From: JANLSE01 sp038214135
Lineage (GTDB): Bacteria > Chloroflexota > Chloroflexia > Chloroflexales > Roseiflexaceae
Reading direction: 5' to 3'
NCBI GenBank assembly: GCA_038214135.1
Contig: JBBQSD010000022.1
Span: forward strand, 1 to 59,233
DNA: 59,233 nt
Shown: positions 52,318 to 59,233 of the stretch, one piece after another
Layout of the letters: each line of letters starts with the position of its first letter
Numbering within the stretch: position 1 is the first letter of the stretch
Position numbers and translations under genes: made by a program
Notes under the pieces: model-generated
Seen by the model: the letters and a program-made list of their open reading frames with translations, nothing else
Database searches by the model: none
Told to the model about the DNA's origin: nothing

Positions 52318-54225
52318 TCACGAATCGCGGGCTGCTATTGCTACTTCGGCGATCTGTTCACCCTGTGCATTGGGGAGGTAGACATATTCGCCACCAAGCC
52401 ATTCAGCCAATTTACGGGCCTCACCACGGCTCAGGTAGCTGCGCTGGGTATCAACAACAATCGTACGAATGCCTGTATCGGCAACATGGCGGCCAAGAGC
52501 CTGCAATTCACTAGCAATTTCCGCACGAGCAGCGCGTATGCCAATGTTTGCGCGGCCATCGGTGAGCAGTACCAGAACAGTTTGCAAAATTCCTTTGCTG
52601 CGCGCCTGTTGGGCGACATCAATAGCGCTCAATAATGCTGCTGCGATTGGCGTCCCACCACCTGTTGGTAGGGTATCGAGCGCACGGCGGGCGAGTTCCA
52701 CGCTCTGTGATGGTGGCAACAACAGCTCGGCACTCGTCCCACGAAAGGCCAGCAGCGCCACCCGATCGCGCTGGACATAGGCACGTTGTAGTAGTGTATG
52801 CACGGCACCCTTGGCCTGGCGCATACGGTGCAAGGCCATACTGCCACTGGCATCGACGGCAAATAAGAATAGGGCACCAGCCTTGCTCTTATACTGCTTT
52901 ACCCGAATATCATCGCCGCGCAGCATGACAGTGGATGCTCCACGCTGCGGCGCTGCCTGTGTTCCAGCATTGCTTGATAGCGTGGCTCGGCGCAGTGGTT
53001 GCCAGGGAGCCGCCGCTCGCAATGTGGCCGAGATATCGATGCGATTACGCCGTGGGTCGCCGGGCAAACTGCGAATATGGCGGCCTCGTTTACCATTGGT
53101 ACTGCCACGCGAGCCACTCTTGCCCCGCCGAACAGCCCGAAATGGCAGTTGTTCCAGTTCGGCTGGCAACTCCGTCGCCAGGGCGGTCAATACCTGTTCA
53201 TCTGGGATACTCTGCGGTGTTGATTCCGGTTCCTTGCCATCATCCGCTGATTCTGGCGGTTCTGGCTGTTGTTGCTCTTGTTGGGGTTGCTCCGGTGGCG
53301 GCGGTGGCTGTTCGGCTGGCGGTTCGGGAATACGAGTTGCGCGCGGCAGAATAACCAGCCGCACGGCCAATTCCAGATCAGCCTGCTCGACTTCCTCGCG
53401 CAAGGACAATGCCGCCGCTGCACACGCTGCAACAACGGCAAATGTATCGGCACGATGCCCTTCGACCCCGAATGCCTCGGCTGCTGCAACCAACTGTTCA
53501 ATCTGCTGCTCGCTGATCTGGACATCTGGCAAGAGTTCACGCGCTGTGGCTAACATGCCATGCAACAGATCAAGCTCATCGTTCCATTCATCGTACTGCT
53601 GGCTCGCGGCAGCATGGCGGTCACTCATTCGCCGGTGATCATCAACACGTTTGTTGCGTCGCACTACTTCAGCGCGCTGCACTATATCGCCACTACGCGG
53701 CAGTGTCACGATCAGCCCAACCCGATCCAGCAGATGGCGGCGCGGCGCACCTTCGGCTGGATCATACGTACCGATCAAGCTGAAATGCGATGCCGTACGC
53801 AGGCTCAAGCCCTCGCGTTCGACACGCACCTCACGATTCTCCAATGCCGTCAGCAGCAGGTTGGCCGTCGTATCGGCCAGCAGATTCAGCCCATCGACAT
53901 ACACAACCCCACCGTTGGCCCGCGCCAATAGCCCGGGGCGGGCCACTCGACGCCCAAGCCGTAATGTCGCCTGCAGATCGAGCCCGCCCAACAAGGCCTC
54001 ATCATCGGCACCAAGCGGCAGTTCCACAAACGAAACCACGGCTGCGGCTGTATGCTGACCGACTAATGCAGCAAACCCGCGGGCGAGGCTACTCTTACCA
54101 GTGCCAACCGAAGCAGCAATCACCACGCCACGCAGGCGCGGCTCGATAGCAAGGAGCAGGAGGGCCTGTTGAGCCGGTTCTAACCCAACTAAGGCGGTGA
54201 AGGGCAGTGCTGTCATGGTGGGCAA
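52318..54225 (-). CDS. bchD: magnesium chelatase subunit D
   Basis: A 635-residue AAA+ subunit. The N-terminal ATPase domain has the P-loop ASVGTGKSSLARG near residue 38, still intact, and GGVVYVDGLNLL as the Walker B region. A Pro/Gln/Glu-rich linker (near residues 295-340) joins the C-terminal integrin-I domain, whose MIDAS motif is FAVDASGSMALHRM. GGGAG lies 6 nt before TTG 54225, which makes that the best start; ATG 54216 is the alternative. The ring partners BchI and BchH are encoded nearby. Confidence 0.95.
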   Translation of the reverse strand: MPTMTALPFTALVGLEPAQQALLLLAIEPRLRGVVIAASVGTGKSSLARGFAALVGQHTAAAVVSFVELPLGADDEALLGGLDLQATLRLGRRVARPGLLARANGGVVYVDGLNLLADTTANLLLTALENREVRVEREGLSLRTASHFSLIGTYDPAEGAPRRHLLDRVGLIVTLPRSGDIVQRAEVVRRNKRVDDHRRMSDRHAAASQQYDEWNDELDLLHGMLATARELLPDVQISEQQIEQLVAAAEAFGVEGHRADTFAVVAACAAAALSLREEVEQADLELAVRLVILPRATRIPEPPAEQPPPPPEQPQQEQQQPEPPESADDGKEPESTPQSIPDEQVLTALATELPAELEQLPFRAVRRGKSGSRGSTNGKRGRHIRSLPGDPRRNRIDISATLRAAAPWQPLRRATLSSNAGTQAAPQRGASTVMLRGDDIRVKQYKSKAGALFLFAVDASGSMALHRMRQAKGAVHTLLQRAYVQRDRVALLAFRGTSAELLLPPSQSVELARRALDTLPTGGGTPIAAALLSAIDVAQQARSKGILQTVLVLLTDGRANIGIRAARAEIASELQALGRHVADTGIRTIVVDTQRSYLSRGEARKLAEWLGGEYVYLPNAQGEQIAEVAIAARDS

Positions 54226-54489
54226 GCTAGGCTCCCTACTCCTGATTCGTGCCAGTTACCCCAACTGCCATAGGCATGCCAGGGAAAAGCATTATGTGCA
54301 GCACAAGCACACCAAACAGCATTCCAGTGGTAAGCGCGATGGTGACAATAGTACACAATAGGCTACCTGCACTACTTATGCAAAAAATGTGGTTTTGAAC
54401 CTATGAATATAGATTAACTATTGTTGCAATGGGGCTATTGTAGCATTATTTACGATATCTGCAATAATCCACATTATATCCTCATTAGA

Positions 54490-54511
54490 TGTACAAATCC
54501 TATACAAATAG
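54490..54511 (+). promoter_or_regulatory. two-unit TnnACA direct repeat between bchD and the MFS gene
   Basis: TGTACAAATCC and TATACAAATAG at 11-bp phase. On the minus strand a TATAAT lies at 54473-54478. The 493-bp AT-rich gap (54226-54718) between divergent genes holds no other clear feature. Two units could arise by chance. Confidence 0.4.
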
Positions 54512-54718
54512 ATTATAGAGCAGTCTTATCCGATGTGTGAAATAGAAGGCGGGTTTGCTTCGGGGGCTGCGCCTCGAACTCCGCTTGGCGCTAATCTGTA
54601 TCAGTATAAGTATGTTACAGTATCGGCCACAGGATCGTGGGCAGGATCGCCGCCACGCTTGTGCTTTCTGATCGCAAATGCATCGGAGCAGCACTTAGGC
54701 ATCACTGGTGATAACAAC

Positions 54719-55948
54719 GTGTCAAGCCTCTCCGCATTTCGGCGACTTGATCGGAATGTGCAACTTTTTCTACTGACTGCTGGCCTGACTGGGATGACAG
54801 TTCTTGGCGGAATCTTCGGCGTTCTGTTTAATCTGTTCATTCTACGCCTTGGCTATGGCACCGAATTCGTTGGTCTCGTCAACGCAACTGGCCTGCTGGC
54901 ATTCGCAGCACCAGCGTTACTGGCTGGGTGGCTTGGGTCGCGCTGGGGAGCACGGCCAACCCTCATTCTTGGGCTGGCAATCACGGCAATTGGCTATGGG
55001 CTGCTATCGCTGACCGATCTGCTGCCGAGTGATCTACGTTCGGTCTGGCTGCTGACAACGAATGTGATTGGGGCGCTTGGCTCAGCGATCTATATTGTCA
55101 ATACTGGCCCTTTTCTATCCGAGATGACGCAACCAGCCGACCGGACACATGCACTCTCGGCACAAGTCGCTGTCTGGCCTTTGGCTGGCTTTATTGGCAG
55201 CCTGATTGGCGGCAACATGCCAGGGCTACTGGCTCCGTTATTGGCGGTTGCGCCGACCGATCCAGCCACCTACCGCTACACCATGCTGCTTGCAGCAGTG
55301 CTGGTGCTGCCCGGAATCTATGCACTGCTCCAGACGCGGGTTCAGTCACCTGCACAGGCTGATCAGGCTATTACGCAGGCACCAGCACCAGTTGGGTTTA
55401 TCATCATAGTCGCGCTCTCAATCGCATTACAGGTCAGCGCTGAGGGAATCTCGATGACATTCTATAATGTGTACCTTGACCGTGCGCTGAGTGTGCCAAC
55501 AGCTCAGATTGGCCTATTATTGGCCTTCGCACGGCTCGCTGCTGTTCCATCTGCACTGCTCACGCCAACGCTGATTAGTCGTTGGGGAACACGGCGCACC
55601 TATATCATTGCCTCTGCTGGTATTGCGTTGTTTGTGCTGCCGCTTGCGCTCATCCCGCATTGGATAGCAGCCGAGGTTGGCTTTCTTGGGCTGATCTGTA
55701 TGGCAGCAATCGGGCGCTCGGCGATGACGACCTATCAGATGGATATGGTTTCACCACGCTGGCGCAGCATGATGTCGGCCTCAGCGACAATGGGCGTCGG
55801 GCTGAGTTGGTCCGGCCTCGCATTGGCTGGTGGCTACGCAATTGGCTCAGTTGGGTATCCGGTGCTCTTCCTTACCGGTGCGGTCTGCACCATTCTTGGC
55901 ATACTGATCTACATCTTTTTCGTGCCTGCCACACGCCCAGCTGCATAG
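54719..55948 (+). CDS. MFS transporter
   Basis: A 409-residue, about 12-helix major facilitator. FGVLFNLFILRLGYGTEF and WLGSRWGARPTLILGLAIT (the loop 2-3 motif) open the N-half. The C-half begins near PAPVGFIIIVALSIAL. I chose GTG 54719, just before the first helix, with GGTGAT upstream; the frame is open back to 54533 but that extension shows no similarity or ribosome site. Substrate unknown. It is not of the PucC branch. Confidence 0.7.
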   Translation: MSSLSAFRRLDRNVQLFLLTAGLTGMTVLGGIFGVLFNLFILRLGYGTEFVGLVNATGLLAFAAPALLAGWLGSRWGARPTLILGLAITAIGYGLLSLTDLLPSDLRSVWLLTTNVIGALGSAIYIVNTGPFLSEMTQPADRTHALSAQVAVWPLAGFIGSLIGGNMPGLLAPLLAVAPTDPATYRYTMLLAAVLVLPGIYALLQTRVQSPAQADQAITQAPAPVGFIIIVALSIALQVSAEGISMTFYNVYLDRALSVPTAQIGLLLAFARLAAVPSALLTPTLISRWGTRRTYIIASAGIALFVLPLALIPHWIAAEVGFLGLICMAAIGRSAMTTYQMDMVSPRWRSMMSASATMGVGLSWSGLALAGGYAIGSVGYPVLFLTGAVCTILGILIYIFFVPATRPAA

Positions 55949-55961
55949 CACAATGGTTCGT

Positions 55962-56042
55962 GTCATCCTGAGTGATAGCGAAGGATCTGGCGGATTGCAT
56001 CCGGATGAAAGCTTCTTCGCTTCGCTCAGAATGACACATTAG
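55962..56042. repeat. TGTCAT-CTGAG inverted repeat
   Basis: TGTCATCCTGAGTGATAGCG on one side faces the complement of TGTCATTCTGAGCGAAGCGA on the other. Such pairs are common intergenic elements in many bacteria. Between the MFS gene and the adhesin remnant. Confidence 0.65.
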
Positions 56043-56065
56043 TTGGAAACCTCCGCCGACGTTTA

Positions 56066-56845
56066 CTAGCGAATGACCAGCGGCAGGTAGATCGTATTCG
56101 TTGTGGCTGCCTCCTCCTCTTCCCAGAGATCGCGCTCCAGCCCAAGCAGGTTTCCCGCATCGTCGGTGGCAACCAAGGCGCAGACTGCGACGTCGTTGAG
56201 GGGCATCGAGTCGAGAGGCACCGCGCCAGCAACGGTTACCAAGGGCGTCGTGCTGTTGCCAAAGCGTACCCACACGGCCATTCCCGGATCAACGGTGATG
56301 GTATAGCAGGGCTGGCCGTAACGCACATCCACAACGCCAGGGCCAATGTTATACCAACCAGATCGAACCGTCGTGCAAACAGTGTAGCTGCCTGGGCGCA
56401 CATTTGTGAACGTCGTGCGGCCATCCACGCCAGTCGTCTGAGTAGCAACCTCCTGTGTCTGGGCGCTATGGGTCTGAATCTGCCAGCCGCTCAACCACTC
56501 GTCATTATTGTTGCGTACATGGTTGTGATTATGATCATTGTAGCTACCGCCGATGATCTGGCCAGCGCGCTGTGTGACAAACGTGCAGGTAATGTTTGCG
56601 CCACTGGCCGCGTTGATCACGATCTGGTTTTGGGCGAGATCAGCGATTGTGTTGGCTGGCGGGTTGCAACTGATATTTGCGTTGAACCAGCCGCTCGGCA
56701 GTGCTTCATTTATGGTATATGTGCCCGCAGGTACGGTGAATGTCTTGCTATTGCTATAGGCATCGCCATCACTGGGCGTGATATCATCCAGCAGGAACGC
56801 GCCCAGGCTGCCCAGTTGGGTTGATAGGTCGTCAGAAAAGCTCAG
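56066..56845 (-). pseudogene. remnant of a secreted protein with prealbumin-like (SdrD/SpaA-type) domains
   Basis: The frame is open from 56066 to at least 56845 but has no start codon upstream of 56620, and the first GTG (56620) lies inside a recognisable domain. The upstream part reads FLLDDITPSDGDAYSNSK, then TFTVPAGTYTINEALPSGW and ISC, a typical prealbumin-like repeat. A second domain follows (WLSGWQIQTHSA, GRTTFTNVRPGSYTVC). The end, NTIYLPLVIR, is a C-terminal form common in Chloroflexota secreted proteins. The N-terminus and signal peptide are missing, cut at the junction with the WD40 remnant. Confidence 0.7.
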
Positions 56846-57506
56846 CTTTCGTGCCGATGGCGCACAGTTGGCTTCGGCAAGCTGGCATGGACATCACGAC
56901 CGGATCGTCGCGTTTGACTTCCGCCATGATCGGGCTATGCTGGCAAGCGGCTGCTGGGATAGCCAGATCGGCCTGTGGCATACACACAGCGGCGAGCTGC
57001 TGCGCTTCCTTCAGGGGCATAGCGAACCGATTGAATGTGTAGCGTTTCACCCAAGTGGCGATCTACTGGCCAGTGGTAGCTGGGATCGCAGCGTGCGCGT
57101 GTGGAATGTACACACTGGGCAAATGCTGTATTCACTCGAAGCGCACACCAATGCCCTAGAAATGGTCACCTTCAGCCCCGATGGCAGGCTCCTAGCCAGT
57201 TGTGCATGCGATCACCTAGTGTGCGTCTGGGATGTCCAGGCCGGCCAATTACTCTACACACTTCAGGGCCACACAAGCTGGGTGCGCTGCATCGCCTTCA
57301 GTTTGGATGGCACACAACTGGCCAGCGGCAGCGATGATGGAACCGTCAAGCTTTGGGATGTTACACCAACCGGTGCAGGCAGCTGTCGGCAGACAATCGC
57401 TATGGAAGACCCTTACACTGGCATGAACATCACCGACGCTACTGGCATCACCGCTGCACTAAAGCAGGAACTGAAAGCGCTGGGTGCGTTTGAGCAAATA
57501 GAATAA
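56838..57506 (+). pseudogene. C-terminal remnant of a STAND-type WD40-repeat protein
   Basis: Four full WD40 repeats and one partial repeat (LASGSWDRSVRVWNVHTGQM, LASCACDHLVCVWDVQAGQL, LASGSDDGTVKLWDV). The tail EDPYTGMNITDATGITAALK followed by KALGAFE is characteristic of the C-terminus of bacterial NACHT/NB-ARC-WD40 STAND ATPases. No ATPase domain or proper start is present; the only upstream start (GTG 56778) lies in sequence antisense to the adhesin. So this is a 5'-truncated piece of what was probably a 1000-residue or longer gene. Confidence 0.75.
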
Positions 57507-57540
57507 GCACCACTACTCAGTACCCCACAGCGCTGGCGAT

Positions 57541-57590
57541 TTGACGCCAGCTGGTGGTGGAACATACTTGCCAATTGTGCGGAAGACCTA
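57541..57590 (+). pseudogene. possible decayed C-terminal fragment of another secreted protein
   Basis: This frame reads TPAGGGTYLPIVRKTYV. The YLPIVRK string resembles the YLPLVIR tail of the minus-strand adhesin remnant. It is short and without a start, so the call is tentative. Confidence 0.3.
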
Positions 57591-57596
57591 TGTGTG

Positions 57597-58196
57597 TTAT
57601 GGCCATTGTGCTGCAAGTCGGTCCGCCACAATCGCCAGGAGCATCGGGCGCAGCCGTACCCAATCGACATCACCACGAATGATTAGATCGGCATGGACGC
57701 GTGATGGCTCGACATACAGCATATGGCCGACTCGCGCACACTCGCGATAGTAGGTGGCAATCTGGGCTGGGTCGGTCATACCGCGCACGCCGGTCATATC
57801 GCGCAGCAAGCGCCGCAGCGCCCGCTCATCGGCATCAAGCTCGATAAAACAGCGAATATCGAGCCGCTCACGCATACGCTGCTGATAGAGCACCATCAGC
57901 CCTTCAATAATGATCACCTCGGGGCAATCTGGCCGATCAATCAGTGCGTCCAGATCGGTAAGCAGGCGATCCCAATCGACCGAATCGGGATGGTTGGCAT
58001 TAAACAGCACCTCCCCGCTTGATGGGGACACAAAAGTTGGCGCATTCGGTGAACCGCGCTGCATGTAGCGATCCGCCGCAATAAGCGTCGTTTGTCGCCC
58101 AAGATCAGTTCGTAGCGCCTCGGCGAATGCAGCGGTGAGGGTGCTCTTTCCAGCAGCAGATCCACCAGCAAAGCCAATAATCAGCGGTTTCGTCAT
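57597..58196 (-). CDS. uridine kinase-like P-loop kinase
   Basis: A 199-residue kinase of the uridine kinase/phosphoribulokinase superfamily. The P-loop is GFAGGSAAGKSTLT near residue 9. EVIIIEGLMVLYQQRMRERL carries Walker B, and DADERALRRLLRDM is the lid region. Related proteins phosphorylate uridine or cytidine. Closeness to bchI (17 bp downstream, same strand) suggests co-transcription, though a pigment role is not obvious. ATG 58196 has a weak ribosome site. Confidence 0.85.
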   Translation of the reverse strand: MTKPLIIGFAGGSAAGKSTLTAAFAEALRTDLGRQTTLIAADRYMQRGSPNAPTFVSPSSGEVLFNANHPDSVDWDRLLTDLDALIDRPDCPEVIIIEGLMVLYQQRMRERLDIRCFIELDADERALRRLLRDMTGVRGMTDPAQIATYYRECARVGHMLYVEPSRVHADLIIRGDVDWVRLRPMLLAIVADRLAAQWP

Positions 58197-58213
58197 TGAG
58201 CAGGTCTTTCGCC

Positions 58214-59233
58214 CTAGCCAATCATCTCGCTCACAACCCGTTGAATGCGGGTATCATCGCCACCCTGCTCAAGTGGATCCTTGCGTAATCGATGGCGTAG
58301 CGATAGCGTTGCCACCCGTGCAATATCGGCGGGCGATGTGGCATCGCGGCCCTCAAAGGCGGCCAATGCCGTCGCGGCCCGACAGAGTGTCAACTCCCCA
58401 CGATGTCCATCGATCGCCAGGGCAACACACAGCTGTGCTGCTGCAATCAGTGTCTCATCATTCAGAATAACCTCTGGCAGGCGCTTCTGACCAGCCTTCA
58501 GCTTGCGTTGCAGCTTGCGGGTTTCCTTCTCCCATAGTGTTGCAAATCCGGCTGGATCGCCATCGAAGGCGCGCCGCCGCTTGACGATCTCAACTCGATC
58601 CGCCACGCTCGTGATCGTCGTGATGCGGGCATGCAATCCAAAGCGATCAAGCAACTGTGGGCGCAGATCGCCCTCTTCTGGATTACCGCTGCCAACCAAC
58701 ACGAAACGGGCTGGATGGCGGATACTGATGCCCTCGCGCTCAACCACATTCACACCACTCTGGGCAACATCCAGCAACAGATCGACAAGATGATCTTCGA
58801 GCAGATTGACTTCATCAATATACAGAAACCCACGATTGGCCCGCGCCAATAGGCCAGGGGCAAATGATTGCACCCCATCGACCAGCGCTCGCTCGATATC
58901 CAGCGACCCAACCACCCGATCCTCTGTTGCGCCAAGTGGTAGATCAACAACCGGAACCGCACGTTCAATCGATGATCGATTGCGCCGCCCACTTGTGTTT
59001 GCAGAACAGAATGGGCAATTCACCGATGGCCTGGCCGGATCGCAATTGTATGGGCAGCCAACAACAACGCGCATTGGCGGTAGCAGCGATGCAAGCGCCC
59101 GCACCGCAGTGCTCTTGGCAGTTCCACGATGGCCCATCACCATTACACCACCAATTGTTGGATCGACCACACACAGCAACAGGGCCAGTTTCAGCTCCTC
59201 CTGCCCCACAATTGCAGAGAATGGATAGACCGG
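58214..59233 (-). CDS. bchI: magnesium chelatase ATPase subunit I (5' end outside window)
   Basis: The last 339 codons are inside the frame from GTG 59209, and eight more codons (PVYPFSAI) continue to the window edge, matching the usual YPFxAIVGQEE start of BchI. Only a few N-terminal residues are missing. P-loop GHRGTAKST, Walker B GFLYIDEVNLLEDH, sensor and arginine-finger region LVGSGNPEEGDLRPQLLDRF. A cysteine group, GCPYNC followed by CPFC, lies in the N-terminal insertion and may bind zinc. BchI forms the AAA+ ring with BchD that drives Mg insertion by BchH. Confidence 0.95.
   Translation of the reverse strand, partial: PVYPFSAIVGQEELKLALLLCVVDPTIGGVMVMGHRGTAKSTAVRALASLLPPMRVVVGCPYNCDPARPSVNCPFCSANTSGRRNRSSIERAVPVVDLPLGATEDRVVGSLDIERALVDGVQSFAPGLLARANRGFLYIDEVNLLEDHLVDLLLDVAQSGVNVVEREGISIRHPARFVLVGSGNPEEGDLRPQLLDRFGLHARITTITSVADRVEIVKRRRAFDGDPAGFATLWEKETRKLQRKLKAGQKRLPEVILNDETLIAAAQLCVALAIDGHRGELTLCRAATALAAFEGRDATSPADIARVATLSLRHRLRKDPLEQGGDDTRIQRVVSEMIG

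Overview
The window is a piece of a phototrophic Chloroflexota chromosome, most likely a Roseiflexus-type filamentous anoxygenic phototroph. It has fused reaction-centre L and M subunits (pufLM), a membrane-anchored tetraheme PufC, one LH beta/alpha pair, no visible chlorosome genes and no puhA. The M half lacks the accessory-bacteriochlorophyll histidine, as in the three-bacteriopheophytin reaction centres of Chloroflexales. Intergenic regions carry many palindromes and heptanucleotide repeats.

Layout. 0.2-6.8 kb: carbohydrate and acid-sugar genes (four-carbon acid sugar kinase, hydroxyacid dehydrogenase, CE15-like esterase, sulfatase with its own formylglycine-generating enzyme). 6.8-18.5 kb: mixed housekeeping genes (AP2-like protein, DUF58/DUF4129 pair, ssb, rRNA methyltransferase, esterase, homoserine dehydrogenase, GNAT, BtpA, PfkB kinase, methionine aminopeptidase). 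18.9-25.7 kb: a beta-oxidation operon (SCP2, two acyl-CoA dehydrogenases, hydroxyacyl-CoA dehydrogenase/enoyl-CoA hydratase, thiolase). 25.9-59.2 kb: a photosynthesis gene cluster. It contains bchF-C-X-DUF169-orf60-Y-Z; pufBA-LM-C-lhaA-bchG-bchP-puhE-hydrolase; a divergent B12-binding regulator with a partner of unknown function; bchH; a second PucC-family carrier with a methyltransferase; bchD; and bchI running off the right edge. Near 56-57.6 kb lie remnants of a secreted adhesin-like gene and of a STAND-type WD40 gene.

Main discovery candidate. The regulator next to puf has the full CarH/LitR photoreceptor signature (W-x9-E-H and E-x-H-x-x-G). The control regions of three photosynthesis operons hold head-to-tail 11-bp direct repeats with the core TnnACA. 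There are four units upstream of the pufB -35, three abutting the bchF -35, and four (one degenerate) abutting the -35 of the PucC-family gene. Thermus CarH is known to bind 11-bp direct repeats. I infer an adenosylcobalamin/light-controlled photosynthesis regulon in Chloroflexota, with weaker sites near bchD and upstream of the regulator's own promoter.

Other points of interest are a DUF169 protein and a 60-residue membrane protein inside the bchXYZ operon, a 42-residue membrane protein divergent from bchH, long perfect intercistronic hairpins in the bch and puf operons, and abundant heptanucleotide repeats resembling cyanobacterial STRR elements.
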